Made by a program: the position numbers and the translations under genes. From Luethyella okanaganae (lineage in GTDB: Bacteria > Actinomycetota > Actinomycetes > Actinomycetales > Microbacteriaceae): DNA of 64,000 nucleotides. The DNA lies in the NCBI RefSeq assembly GCF_042660285.1, contig NZ_JBHSTP010000002.1, positions 62,001-126,000 of the forward strand, given 5' to 3'. Below are positions 1 to 9,002 of this stretch, piece by piece (positions within the stretch are counted from its first letter, which is position 1; every line of letters starts with the position of its first letter). A model generated the notes under the pieces. The model had not been told where the DNA came from. It saw only the letters and a program-made list of their open reading frames with translations, and ran no database searches.

Positions 1-1
1 G

Positions 2-709
2 TTGTTCTTCCTGAGCGATGGCCACTCGGTGCTGCCGCTCTCTCCTGCCCAGGACTACAAACGCCTCGGCGACGGCGACACCGGACCGAACACCGGCGGC
101 ATGGGCGCGTACTCGCCGCTGCCCTGGCTCGACGAGCGATTCGGCAGTGAGACGGCCTTCGTCGACGAGGTCATCGACACGATCGCCCTGCCGACTGTGC
201 GCCGGCTCGCCGCCGAGCAGACCCCGTTCATCGGGCTGCTCTATTGCGGGCTCATCCTCACCCCTGCCGGGATCCGCGTCATCGAGTTCAACGCACGCTT
301 CGGCGACCCCGAGACCCAGGTCGTGCTACCGCGTCTCGTGACCCCGCTCTCGGGCCTGCTCGTCGACGCGGCCACGGGTGCTCTCGCCGGTCGGGAACGC
401 CCAGAGTTCTCGGCACAGAGCTGCGTCACCGTCGTGCTCGCGAGCGAAAACTACCCAGACGTCCCGGTGACCGGTCGTGCCATCGAAGGGCTCGAGGATG
501 CCTTGGGCGTCGAAGGCGTACACCTCGCGCACGCCGCGACCGCCGAGTCCGACGGGTCGCTCATCGCTACGGGCGGTCGCGTGCTCAACGTCGTCGCGGT
601 CGCCGCCGATTTCGTGACAGCCCGCGCGCGCGCCTACGACGCGCTCGGCCGCATCCACCTCGACGGCGCCCAGTACCGCACCGACATCGCGGCCTGCGTC
701 GCCGGCTAG
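2..709 (+). CDS. purD: Phosphoribosylamine-glycine ligase, C-terminal part (5' end outside window)
   Basis: Second step of IMP synthesis: ATP-dependent joining of glycine to phosphoribosylamine in the cytoplasm. The visible 235 residues match the C-terminal half of the family, with the PLSPAQDYKRLGDGDTGPNTGGMG stretch in two overlapping parts (PLSPAQDYKRLGDGD and GPNTGGMGAYSP), then the ATP-grasp metal-binding segment IEFNARFGDPETQ and the small C-terminal domain ending in ACVAG. The frame is open to the window edge, so the N-terminal and first ATP-grasp subdomains are missing only because of the cut. purC follows after about 108 bases, fitting a purine cluster. Confidence 0.96.
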   Translation: MFFLSDGHSVLPLSPAQDYKRLGDGDTGPNTGGMGAYSPLPWLDERFGSETAFVDEVIDTIALPTVRRLAAEQTPFIGLLYCGLILTPAGIRVIEFNARFGDPETQVVLPRLVTPLSGLLVDAATGALAGRERPEFSAQSCVTVVLASENYPDVPVTGRAIEGLEDALGVEGVHLAHAATAESDGSLIATGGRVLNVVAVAADFVTARARAYDALGRIHLDGAQYRTDIAACVAG

Positions 710-817
710 CAACCGATCATCCGTGCGTCTTTCTCGGTCAGCGCGCGACGCCGGGTAGCGCGAACGGCCACGAGACGACGCAGACGACGCGAGCGGTCCC
801 GCCCGTAGACTGTTGCG

Positions 818-1744
818 GTGACCGACGAACTCCCTGACTGGACCCATGTCTACTCCGGCAAGGTGCGCGACCTCTATGTTCCGACGACGACGATGTCCGA
901 CGACGACAGTTGGACGGGCGACCCTCTCGCCACGAGCGATCGGGTGCTCGTCGTGGCTACGGATCGGGTGAGCGCCTTCGACCATGTGCTCGAACCCGGT
1001 ATCCCGGGCAAGGGCGAACTGCTGACCACCTTGAGCCTCTGGTGGTTCGACCGGCTCGACGTGCCGAACCAGCTGCTCGCCGACCATACTCTCGACGGCG
1101 GCGTATTGAGCCTCATCCCCTCGGCTGTCGCCGGTCGGGCGATGCTCGTGCGCACACTCGACATGTATCCGGTGGAATGCGTCGTACGCGGCTACCTGAC
1201 CGGTTCCGGCTGGAAGGAGTATCAGTCCACTCAGACGGTGTGCGGGATCGCGCTGCCCGCCGGCCTGCGGAACGGCGACCGCCTGCCCGAGCCGATCTAC
1301 ACTCCGGCGTGGAAGGCCCCGCTCGGCGAGCACGACGAGAACGTGAGCTACGAGCGCACCGTCGAACTCGTGGGCGCCGACGTCGCAAGCCAACTGCGCT
1401 CGCTCTCGCTCGGGATCTTCAGCGAGGCTTCGGCGATCGCCGAAGCCCGCGGGCTCATCCTCGCTGACACCAAGTTCGAGTTCGGTGCCGACCGCGAGAA
1501 CGGCGTCGTCCGCCTGGCCGACGAGGTGCTCACGAGCGATTCGAGCCGCTACTGGGATGCCGAGGCCTACGCCTCGGGGTCGACGCCCGAGGAGCGCATG
1601 TCGAGCTTCGACAAGCAGATCGTTCGCGACTGGCTCACCGCCAACTGGGACCAGGGTGGCACACCGCCAAGGCTGCCACCCGAGATCGTGACACAGACGG
1701 CCGCCCGCTACCGGGAGCTGCTGGAGCGCCTGACGCGTAGCTGA
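818..1744 (+). CDS. purC: SAICAR synthase
   Basis: Phosphoribosylaminoimidazole-succinocarboxamide synthase condenses CAIR with aspartate in IMP synthesis. The 308-residue protein has the family landmarks: YSGKVRDLY near the N-terminus, VATDRVSAFDHVL around residue 46-58, VRGYLTGSGWKEY near 123-135, and ADTKFEFG near 214. At about 308 residues it is of the longer PurC type. The start is a GTG at 818. TAGACT at 806-811 is a good -10 hexamer only six bases before it, so the mRNA is probably leaderless. It follows purD on the same strand. Confidence 0.95.
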   Translation: MTDELPDWTHVYSGKVRDLYVPTTTMSDDDSWTGDPLATSDRVLVVATDRVSAFDHVLEPGIPGKGELLTTLSLWWFDRLDVPNQLLADHTLDGGVLSLIPSAVAGRAMLVRTLDMYPVECVVRGYLTGSGWKEYQSTQTVCGIALPAGLRNGDRLPEPIYTPAWKAPLGEHDENVSYERTVELVGADVASQLRSLSLGIFSEASAIAEARGLILADTKFEFGADRENGVVRLADEVLTSDSSRYWDAEAYASGSTPEERMSSFDKQIVRDWLTANWDQGGTPPRLPPEIVTQTAARYRELLERLTRS

Positions 1745-1993
1745 GCGATCACGCCCGATACGGGCTACGGCCACCGGCGAACGGGCGCATCAATCCCCGT
1801 GATCCCGGCACCGTATCCGATGATCGAGCTCGTCGAGATCACCGAGGCGGCAGTCCCGTTTCGGTACCCTCGGCCGACGCCGACCCACGCAGTCCGTTTC
1901 GGTGGGCTCGACCGGCCGAGGAGCGGGCTCACGTCGTGAGCGCGTGGCGACACCCTGATGACGGAATACCCGCGCCGGGCATATTCTTCCGTT

Positions 1994-2389
1994 ATGCGAG
2001 TGAAGATGTGCAGTGTCCACGTCGACGATCCGGCCACGGCCTTCGAGTTCTACACGACGGTGCTCGGCTTCGACCCGCTCATGGTGAAGCCGGAGTACTT
2101 CCTCTACATCGTGCGGTCTCCCGAGGACCGGAACGGCGTCGGCCTGCTTCTGGAGCCGAGCGACAACCCGATCGCCAAGGTCTACAAGGAAGGACTGTAC
2201 GCGAGCGATATGGCCGCGATCGTGCTCGGCGTGCCCGACGTGCAGGCCGAGTATGATCGTCTCAGCGGTCTCGGAGTGCGCTTTCTCGGAGCACCGACGA
2301 GCGATCCGTATGGTGTCTCGGCGATCTTCGACGACACCTGCGGCAACCTCATCCAGTTGCACCAGGACGAACGGACCCTGGTCGGGTAA
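1994..2389 (+). CDS. VOC-superfamily (glyoxalase/bleomycin-resistance fold) protein
   Basis: Small single-domain VOC protein of 131 residues. It begins MRVKMCSVHVDDPATAFEFYT, the typical first beta-alpha unit. It carries GVGLLLEPSDNP in the middle and ends DDTCGNLIQLHQDE, where the last Glu-containing strand of VOC enzymes usually binds metal. An upstream ATG at 1958 is in frame, but 1994 is preferred because TATTCT at 1982-1987 lies six bases upstream, as expected for a leaderless gene. The substrate cannot be deduced. Its neighbour at 2654 is also VOC-like. Confidence 0.75.
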   Translation: MRVKMCSVHVDDPATAFEFYTTVLGFDPLMVKPEYFLYIVRSPEDRNGVGLLLEPSDNPIAKVYKEGLYASDMAAIVLGVPDVQAEYDRLSGLGVRFLGAPTSDPYGVSAIFDDTCGNLIQLHQDERTLVG

Positions 2390-2557
2390 GTCGAGGAACG
2401 AGCCCCAGCCGAACGGCGCGTGCGGGCCGCACGATTCGCCGAGCAGGGCGTGTCTCGTCCGGTGATTGAGCTTGTCGAAAATCGACGAGCCCCGCATGCC
2501 GATTTCGACACGCTCAACCAGCGAAACCCATCGCGCACGCTGGCCCCGTCCCGACAG

Positions 2558-2608
2558 GGCTCGACCGGCGGCCTGGGCTCGACCGGCGGCCTGGGCTCGA
2601 CCGGCGGC
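2558..2608. repeat. 18-bp tandem repeat, about 2.8 copies
   Basis: Unit GGCTCGACCGGCGGCCTG occurs at 2558-2575 and 2576-2593, with a 15-base third copy at 2594-2608. It lies just upstream of the second VOC gene. It would encode GSTGGL repeats if that reading frame were translated from further upstream. Confidence 0.9.
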
Positions 2609-2653
2609 GGAGCGCAGCGGAATAGCGCCGCTGCGGCATCCGTTGAAGCACTC

Positions 2654-3523
2654 ATGACCCGATCCGCCGATGACGTGCTCGCCCCGGATACGGGGATGGG
2701 TGCGGTGACCGTGCGCGTCGGCGACCTCGACGCCATGATCGACTACTACCGTGACGCAGTCACACTGCAGCTGATCAGCCAGGCGACGGATTCTGCCGTG
2801 CTCGGCCGCGGATCCACGCCGATCGTCATCCTCCAGCATGCTCCGCAACTCACCGCCCCCGAACCACGCGCGGCGGGCCTGTTCCACGCGGCCATCCTGT
2901 TCGAGACACAGGCGGCGCTCGCCGCGGCCGTATACTCGGTCACCACGAAGCACCCGGGAACCTTCATCGGCAGCGCGGATCACCTCGTGAGCGAGGCGTT
3001 CTACTTCACCGATCCGGAAGGCAACGGCATAGAGCTCTATTGGGACCGCAGCCGCACCGCATGGAGCTGGGCGCATGGCACGATCACGATGGCGACCCTC
3101 TACCTCGACCCGAACGCCTACCTCCGGCAGCACCTGACGGAGGGGGGCATCGCAGACCCCATCATCGGCGGCGCGGCCGTCGGCCACGTGCACCTCTCGG
3201 TCGGTGACATCGCCAGCGCCCGCGATTTCTACGTCGACAAGCTCGGCTTCGAGACCACGATGGAGATAGGCGGCTCGGCTCTCTTCGTCTCTGCGGGCGG
3301 TTATCACCACCACATGGCGATGAACACCTGGAACAGCTCGGGCGCCGGAAGACGACGTCTCACGCTGGGTCTCGGCGAGGTCGACATCGTCGTGCCGGGC
3401 ACTGACGACCTCGGCGCGCTCGGCGAGCGGATGCGGCACTACGGCGTCGAGACCAGGGACGACGGGCGCATGCTGAGCTTCGACGACCCCTGGGCGAACC
3501 GCGTGGTGGTACGAACGGCTTAG
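2654..3523 (+). CDS. Two-domain VOC protein (catechol-2,3-dioxygenase/glyoxalase-like)
   Basis: 289 residues made of two VOC domains. The first begins MGAVTVRVGDLDAMIDYYRD and ends TDPEGNGIELYWDR. The second begins VGHVHLSVGDIASARDFYVDKLGF and contains GGYHHHMAMNTW. These are the paired HxxLxVxD / GGYHHH / EGNGIELY signatures of extradiol-dioxygenase-like YfiE/CatE proteins. The open frame extends back to 2420 through a low-complexity tandem repeat, so the ATG at 2654 is chosen, although no strong Shine-Dalgarno sequence precedes it. It is convergent with the TetR gene. A metal-dependent ring-cleavage or lyase role is likely; the substrate is unknown. Confidence 0.8.
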   Translation: MTRSADDVLAPDTGMGAVTVRVGDLDAMIDYYRDAVTLQLISQATDSAVLGRGSTPIVILQHAPQLTAPEPRAAGLFHAAILFETQAALAAAVYSVTTKHPGTFIGSADHLVSEAFYFTDPEGNGIELYWDRSRTAWSWAHGTITMATLYLDPNAYLRQHLTEGGIADPIIGGAAVGHVHLSVGDIASARDFYVDKLGFETTMEIGGSALFVSAGGYHHHMAMNTWNSSGAGRRRLTLGLGEVDIVVPGTDDLGALGERMRHYGVETRDDGRMLSFDDPWANRVVVRTA

Positions 3524-3614
3524 GCTCTCTTGCGCGCCTCGTCGCTCGGGCTCGTCGCGCGGGGCTTAGGGCCTGGGGAGAGGCACCGTCGTCGCGCAAG
3601 ACAAGGCAACCCCT

Positions 3615-4292
3615 TCACTCGGGCGAAACCCGCTCCGCGTCGTGCACGATCCGGTGAAAGTCGTCGACGTGCAGCGCGACGCCCGGCAGCTCGGTCGGCT
3701 CGTGCCCCGGCGCTCGCAACCCGTCGAGGACGATGGCGAGTTGACGTCGCCAATGCTCGCGGTAGCCGTCGCCGTAGCGTCCGAGCGAACCGAGCATAGT
3801 GACGATCACGGTCACGTCGACCGGATCGACGTCCGCCCGCAACTCGCCCTCGGCCTTCGCGCGCGCCACGAGCGCGGCGATCGGCTCCTCGAAGCGGCCG
3901 GCCGGCCGGTAGTCTGGGGTGATCACGGCCATGCGCTGCATGATCGCGGGCAACCCGGGGTCGGCGATGATCCACTCGGAGACGCGCTCGATGAAGACCA
4001 CCAGCCCCTGCCACGCCGTCGGCGCTCCCAGCACCTCGGGCGCGATGTCGGCGAGTTCGGCGAGCGCACGGTCGTAGAGGGCCCGGATGAGGTCGTCTCT
4101 GGTTGGGAAGTGGCGGTAGAGGGTGCCGATGCCCACACTCGCGCGGCGGGCGATCTCTTCGAGCGAGGCGTCCGGTCCCTGCTCGGCCATGACCACGCGC
4201 GCCTCGTCGAGCAGACGATGATAGTTGCGCTGGGCATCCCGCCTGAGAGGCCTCCGCTCCGGCCATGGATCCATGCCGGACTGTGCATTCAT
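3615..4292 (-). CDS. TetR/AcrR-family transcriptional regulator
   Basis: 225-residue regulator. The N-terminal HTH reads RRDAQRNYHRLLDEARVV ... LEEIARRASVGIGTLYRHFPTRDDL, the canonical TetR DNA-binding domain. The C-terminal part resembles the SbtR-like ligand domain (VFIERVSEWIIADPGLPAIMQRM). The start at 4292 is chosen because TAGACT (complement of 4300-4305) lies seven bases upstream, which suggests a leaderless start. A palindrome at 4328-4341 sits in its own promoter and suggests autoregulation. It is divergent from the decayed kynurenine cassette, so it may have controlled that cassette, but the target is not known. Confidence 0.88.
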   Translation of the reverse strand: MNAQSGMDPWPERRPLRRDAQRNYHRLLDEARVVMAEQGPDASLEEIARRASVGIGTLYRHFPTRDDLIRALYDRALAELADIAPEVLGAPTAWQGLVVFIERVSEWIIADPGLPAIMQRMAVITPDYRPAGRFEEPIAALVARAKAEGELRADVDPVDVTVIVTMLGSLGRYGDGYREHWRRQLAIVLDGLRAPGHEPTELPGVALHVDDFHRIVHDAERVSPE

Positions 4293-4327
4293 GGATTCAA
4301 GTCTATGTCGCCGCCCCGCTAACATTA

Positions 4328-4341
4328 GGAGGACATCCTCC
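4328..4341. promoter_or_regulatory. Palindromic operator candidate for the TetR regulator
   Basis: GGAGGACATCCTCC is a near-perfect inverted repeat, 36 bases upstream of the tetR start and overlapping its expected -35 region. A related half site, AGGAGGATCC, occurs about 25 bases further on (from 4357). Autoregulation by the adjacent TetR protein is inferred. Confidence 0.5.
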
Positions 4342-4388
4342 GCTTACCCGAAAGTAGGAGGATCCGGTCGCCGGGGACTCGGCGGCCC

Positions 4389-4420
4389 GTCTGCCCGACC
4401 GCGACGGCGGTCGGGCAGAC
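4389..4420. terminator. Perfect 14-bp stem hairpin in the tetR-kynA intergenic space
   Basis: Positions 4389-4402 pair perfectly with 4407-4420 (GTCTGCCCGACCGC and its complement) around the four-base loop GACG. There is no long T run. It lies between divergent genes, where a terminator is not expected, so it could also be a regulatory or protein-binding structure. Confidence 0.45.
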
Positions 4421-4587
4421 AAAGCTCGCGAAGGCGACTCGACGACAGGCCACGGCATGCAGCACCACGGTACGAGGGACCCCGCGCTCCCACGGATCCG
4501 AGATTGCAATCGCATAGCATCGGCACGAGGATGCAATAGGCCGGCTTCATGAAGTGACCGCCCGAGCCGCTATGCGAGGAGGCAAGG

Positions 4588-4869
4588 GTGACCGTCGAGA
4601 AGGACACCCGGGATTTCGACCCCGACATCACCGCCGACTTCGGCGAGCGCATGGGCTACAGCGGGCATCTCGACCTCACGACCCTGCCAGCGCCCAGAGA
4701 ACCATCGGCCTGCCGGAACGCCACGATGAGCCGCTCTTGTTGCAGCACGATCGGCATGAAGTCGGGAACAGGGGAACCCAGCGGGGCCGCGTTCCTGCAG
4801 AAGACGCTCGAACTCAGCGCCTTCCCCGAGCTCTACACGGTGCGCACCGAGATCGGGGCACCGAGGTGA
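4588..4869 (+). pseudogene. kynA: Tryptophan 2,3-dioxygenase remnant (large internal deletion, frameshifts)
   Basis: Intact TDO converts L-tryptophan to N-formylkynurenine. The start MTVEKDTRDFDPDITADFGERM matches the actinobacterial TDO N-terminus (written here as MTVEKDTRDFD and ITADFGERMGY). A shifted frame then gives AQRTIGLPERHDEPLLLQHD, matching the AQRP...PEHHDEMLFIIQH segment. The original frame resumes with TIGMKSGTGEPSGAAFLQK and ends FPELYTVRTEIGAPR, the family's C-terminus. About 190 central residues, including most of the haem pocket, are absent, so no active enzyme can be made. It lies directly upstream of the amidohydrolase and kynU, as an intact kynA would. Confidence 0.8.
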
Positions 4870-4894
4870 CACGACCAGACCGCGAGGTTCAGCG

Positions 4895-5944
4895 GTGATC
4901 GAAGAGGGACAGCTCATCTCGACCGAGGACTACTGGGCGGGCGGATAGCGCGGACCGACCGTCTTCGTCGCGCGCGACGGCCTCCTGCGCCCTGCGGTCA
5001 CCCCCGCGGGCTCCGTTCCACCGACAGCGGACATCGAACTCCCCGGGACTCTCTTTCCACGTCTCACCGACCACCACGTGCACCTCGGCCTGATCGACGC
5101 CGAGGCGTTGCTGCCCGCAGGGATCACGGCGGTCGTCGACCTGGGCTGGATCCCCGCCGTGGCCGCCGCCTGGCACGCGGCGAGCGCCTACCCCGGCTCG
5201 ACCCTGCCAGAGGTGCGCATCGCCGGCGGCCTCCTGAGCTGTGTCGGCGGGTATCCGGCATGGAGCGGGTGGGCGCCTGCCGGAGCGACCGTGGAGCTCT
5301 CCGGTGTCGCGCAGGTCGAACGCGCAGTCACCGCGCAGCTGTCGCTCGGCGCATCCGTCATCAAACTCACCCTCAACAGCGATGCCGGTCCTACGCCGAG
5401 TGACGAACTCGCGGCAGCGGTCGTCGCCTCCGCCCAGGCACACGGCGTACCCGTGGCCGCCCATGCACAGGGCATCGGGCAGGCCGCTCGCGCTCTCGCC
5501 GCCGGTGCCACCATGCTCGCGCATGCGCCGTTCTCCGAACGGCTCGACGATGGACTCCTTCTGGAGATGAGACGTGCCGACATGGTCTGGATCTCGACGC
5601 TCGACATCCATGGCTGGGGCGAGCAGACCCCGGAGTTCTCGGTCGCGAGCGACAACGTGCGCCGTTTCACAGCCCTCGGCGGCGGAATGCTCTACGGCAC
5701 AGATCTCGGCAACGGTCCGCTTTCCCTCGGCGTGAACGAGCGGGAGCTACTGGCGCTCGCCGCCGCCGGGCTGAGCCGAGACGCCCTCGTCGCGAGCATC
5801 GCGGGCTCCTGGCATCCCTCGACCATCGGCCCGCGGTTCGCTTGGGTCCCCGGGCAGCCGCCCGGGGCGGCGAACGACGCAGCACGCTGGCTCGCGACCG
5901 CACGCGGGACGACGATCGACTATCTGGAGGAGACCCTCGTATGA
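4895..5944 (+). pseudogene. Amidohydrolase of the kynurenine cassette, in-frame TAG near the N-terminus
   Basis: From a GTG at 4895 the frame reads VIEEGQLISTEDYWAGG and then a TAG at 4946-4948. The same frame continues without another stop to 5944. Downstream are amidohydrolase motifs: DHHVHLG (metal-binding HxH, 5069-5089), VAAHAQG, MLAHAPF and LYGTDLGN. The only obvious start after the stop is the GTG inside the HxH motif itself (5078), which would remove the first metal ligand. The gene is therefore probably broken, unless it is read through. In actinobacterial kynA-amidohydrolase-kynU operons this enzyme is a plausible formylkynurenine hydrolase (inference). Its stop overlaps kynU by ATGA. 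Confidence 0.75.
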
Positions 5945-7260
5945 ATCCGACGCACTCAGGCGGGATGGACGCCCACCGGGCCTTCGCCCGCCGTATGGAC
6001 CGCAGCGACGGCCTGGGGCACTTCCGTCGGCGATTCTTCGGAGTGCACGACTCCGCCGGAACGGGCGAGACCGCCTCCGTCGTCGCCTATCTCGATGGCA
6101 ACTCACTCGGGCGCCCGACGCTCGCGAGCATCGACCGCATCGGGCGGTTCCTCACCGAGGCCTGGGGTTCGCGGCTCATCCGCGGCTGGAACGAGGACTG
6201 GATGCAGTTGCCGCTCACGATCGGCGACGCTCTCGGACATGCCGCTCTCGGCGCCGCCGCGGGTCAGACGTTCGTCGGGGATTCGACGACCGTCATGCTC
6301 TACAAGCTCGCGCGTGCCGCCGTCGACGCCAGGGTCGGCGGCCGACGGAACGGCTCGGCCACCCCGCGCACCGAGATCGTGCTCGACACCGACAACTTCC
6401 CGACCGACCGCTACGTGCTCGAGGGCATCGCAGCGGAACGCGGCATGACGTTGCGCTGGATCGAGTCGGACCCGAGTGCCGGAGTCACCCCAGCCCAGGT
6501 GGCAGCGATCGTCGGGCCGCAGACGGCGCTCGTGCTGCTGAGCCATGTCGCCTACCGCTCCGGTCATCTCGCCGAACTGCCCGAGATCACCCGTATCGCA
6601 CATGCGGCCGGAGCCCTGGTGCTCTGGGATCTCTGCCACTCGGCCGGTTCGGTTCCTATCGAGCTCGACGCCTGGGGGGTCGATCTCGCCGTCGGCTGCA
6701 CCTACAAGCACCTCAACGGCGGGCCGGGCTCACCAGCCTTCGGCTATGTCCGTGCCGATCTGCAGGAGGTGCTCGCACAACCTGTGCAGGGCTGGATGGG
6801 CACCGAGGACGTCTTCGCAATGGGGCCGGAGTACGTGCCGGCTACCGGCATCCGTCGGTTCATGAGCGGAACGCCCGCGATCGTGGGCATGCTCGCCATG
6901 CAGGACACCATCGCGATGATCGAGGAGTGCGGCATCGACGCCGTCCGTGGCAAGTCGATCGCGCTCACCGAGTTCACGATCGCTCTCGCCGACGAATGGC
7001 TCGCCCCGTTCGGCGCCACGATCGCCAGCCCGCGGGATGCCGCGCGCCGCGGTGGGCACGTGACGATCAATCACCCGGCGATGCGGGAGGTGACTGGTCG
7101 ACTCTGGGAGCGGGATGTCATCCCCGACTATCGCGATCCGCACGGCCTGCGCATCGGGCTCTCGCCGCTCAGCACGAGTTTCGAGGAGACGTATCTGGGC
7201 ATGGCCGCCGTGCGCGACACCCTCAAGGGGGTGCTGCTCGAGCAGTCCGGACTCGCCTGA
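5941..7260 (+). CDS. kynU: Kynureninase
   Basis: PLP enzyme that cleaves kynurenine to anthranilate and alanine. The 439-residue protein shows YLDGNSLGRP near the N-terminus, GDSTTVMLYKL (phosphate-binding loop), LVLWDLCHSAG (Asp230, PLP ring N) and VGCTYKHLNGGPGS, with the Schiff-base Lys at about residue 256. The C-terminal domain ends IGLSPLSTSFEETY. The ATG at 5941 overlaps the amidohydrolase stop. kynU appears intact although the two genes before it are broken, so it could still act on external kynurenine. Confidence 0.95.
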   Translation: MNPTHSGGMDAHRAFARRMDRSDGLGHFRRRFFGVHDSAGTGETASVVAYLDGNSLGRPTLASIDRIGRFLTEAWGSRLIRGWNEDWMQLPLTIGDALGHAALGAAAGQTFVGDSTTVMLYKLARAAVDARVGGRRNGSATPRTEIVLDTDNFPTDRYVLEGIAAERGMTLRWIESDPSAGVTPAQVAAIVGPQTALVLLSHVAYRSGHLAELPEITRIAHAAGALVLWDLCHSAGSVPIELDAWGVDLAVGCTYKHLNGGPGSPAFGYVRADLQEVLAQPVQGWMGTEDVFAMGPEYVPATGIRRFMSGTPAIVGMLAMQDTIAMIEECGIDAVRGKSIALTEFTIALADEWLAPFGATIASPRDAARRGGHVTINHPAMREVTGRLWERDVIPDYRDPHGLRIGLSPLSTSFEETYLGMAAVRDTLKGVLLEQSGLA

Positions 7261-7433
7261 GGCGCGGTGCCGGCGGGGAGAGGACTGTGAGCCGGCTGCG
7301 AGCCGATCGATCGCGCCGAGCCCCTAAGACACCCGTGCGCGCTCCATACGGACGTGCCTGCCCCGCATACGAGTAGCGGACGACCGCAGGGTGGACGGCC
7401 GCAGGGGTAGCGAGTGCGGCAAAGACGGAACGG

Positions 7434-8975
7434 TCACTCCGCGGTGGGAGTCGGAGCGGTGGCGACCGGAGCGGTGGGGGTTGGAGCGGCATCCACCGCC
7501 CCGGTCGCGACGTCCGCCCAGCCGTCCTTGCGCTTGGGCTTGGCGAAGAAGGCCACTGCGACGGCGCCGAGCAGGGCGACGAACGCCGGCAGCAGGAGCG
7601 ACTGCCCCATTGCGGCGCTGAAGCCCATATGCAACTGCTCGGGCAGGGCCGCGCCTGCGGCTCCGGGACCACTCGCGCCGCCCTCGGTGAAGCCCGGCAG
7701 CTCCGCCGAGAGGCGGGCCTGCATGAGCGCGGCGATGCTCGCGCTTCCGAGCACCGCCCCGAACTGGCGCGTCGTGTTGTAGACACCGGAACCAGCGCCG
7801 GCGAGGTGCGATGGCAGATTGCGCGTGGCCGTGGAGGCGAGCGGCGCCCAGATGCCGGCGTTGGCGAGTCCGAGCAGTGCGATCGGAAAGAGCAGCATCC
7901 ACAGCGGAACATCCGCCGAGAGGATGGTTCCGAGCCATCCGAGCGCCACCGCGAAGCAGACCAGGCCTGTGGTGGCGATGTACTTGGGATTCGTGCGGTC
8001 GACGAGCTTGCCGACGACGGGGGCGAGGCCACCCGAGAGGATCGCCATCGGAACGAGCAGCAGCGCGGACTGCGTCGGCGTCAGCTCGCGCACGATCTGG
8101 GTGTAGAACATGAGAGGCAGGGCCATGCTCGTGATCGCGAAGCCCACTGTCGTGATGGCGACATTGGAGAGCGAGAAGTTGCGGTCGCGGAACACGGAGA
8201 GCGGCAGCAGCGGCTCCCCCTTGTTGAACGCCTGCCACACGACGAATCCGATCAGCACGGCGACTCCGGCGATGATGAGACCCCACACCGTGATCGGCCC
8301 CCAGATCACTCCCCAATCGTAGCTCTGGCCCTCCTGGATGCCGAAGACGAGCAGGAACATGCCGATGGCGCTGAGCACGACGCCGAGGATGTCGAAGCGG
8401 TGCTTGTGGGTCGTCAAGGTCGGCACGAGACGCCAAGCGAGCACGAAGGCGACGACGCCGACGGGAACGTTGATGAAGAAGATCCACTCCCAGCCCGCGG
8501 CGTCCACGAGCACTCCGCCGAGGATCGGTCCGACGAGGGTGGCCACGCCTGCCACGGCGCCCCAGAGGCCCATGGCTTGACCGCGCCGGTCGGGTGGGAA
8601 GATGCGGGTGATCACGGCCATCGTCTGCGGAGTCATCATGGAGGCTCCGAGCCCCTGGAAGACGCGGGCGAGGATGAGGCCGTCGATGTCGCCGGCGAAA
8701 CCGCACCAGGCGGATGCCGCGGTGAAGACGACGAGTCCGATCAGGTAGAGCCGTTTCGGTCCGAATCGGTCGCCGAGTCGCCCGGTGATGAGCAGCGGCA
8801 CGGCATAGGCGAGGAGGTAGGCGCTCGTCACCCAGATGACGCTGTTGATGTCGGCCTTGAGATCCTCGAGGATGGCGGGGTTCGCCACCGAGACGATCGT
8901 GGAGTCGACGAGGATCATGAAGAATCCCAACACGAGCGCCCATAAGGCCGGCCAGGGTCTGGTTACGTTTTCCAT
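7434..8975 (-). CDS. DHA2-type MFS drug exporter (EmrB/QacA family)
   Basis: 513-residue multidrug-exporter-like membrane protein, with about 14 predicted hydrophobic segments. It begins WPALWALVLGFFMILVDSTIVSVANPAI, the first helix of the DHA2 family. The conserved loop GRLGDRFGPKRLY (motif A) follows near residue 70. PILGGVLVDAAGWEWIFFINVPVG (motif C region and following loop) lies near residues 150-170. The ATG at 8975 is preferred over the GTG/ATG at 9002 because GAAGGAG lies seven bases upstream. It is convergent with kynU. The tail is rich in Ala, Pro and Thr (PTAPVATAPTPTAE). The substrate is unknown. Confidence 0.92.
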   Translation of the reverse strand: MENVTRPWPALWALVLGFFMILVDSTIVSVANPAILEDLKADINSVIWVTSAYLLAYAVPLLITGRLGDRFGPKRLYLIGLVVFTAASAWCGFAGDIDGLILARVFQGLGASMMTPQTMAVITRIFPPDRRGQAMGLWGAVAGVATLVGPILGGVLVDAAGWEWIFFINVPVGVVAFVLAWRLVPTLTTHKHRFDILGVVLSAIGMFLLVFGIQEGQSYDWGVIWGPITVWGLIIAGVAVLIGFVVWQAFNKGEPLLPLSVFRDRNFSLSNVAITTVGFAITSMALPLMFYTQIVRELTPTQSALLLVPMAILSGGLAPVVGKLVDRTNPKYIATTGLVCFAVALGWLGTILSADVPLWMLLFPIALLGLANAGIWAPLASTATRNLPSHLAGAGSGVYNTTRQFGAVLGSASIAALMQARLSAELPGFTEGGASGPGAAGAALPEQLHMGFSAAMGQSLLLPAFVALLGAVAVAFFAKPKRKDGWADVATGAVDAAPTPTAPVATAPTPTAE

Positions 8976-9002
8976 CGTCACTCCTTCGTTCTGTGCGTGC
9001 AT

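Noticed and set aside
1790..3439. 549-codon minus-strand ORF opposite the VOC genes
   Set aside because: Arg/Glu/Val-rich antisense shadow of two well-supported VOC genes in high-GC DNA.
7629..8945. 438-codon plus-strand ORF opposite the MFS gene
   Set aside because: Charged, low-complexity antisense frame without a start signal.
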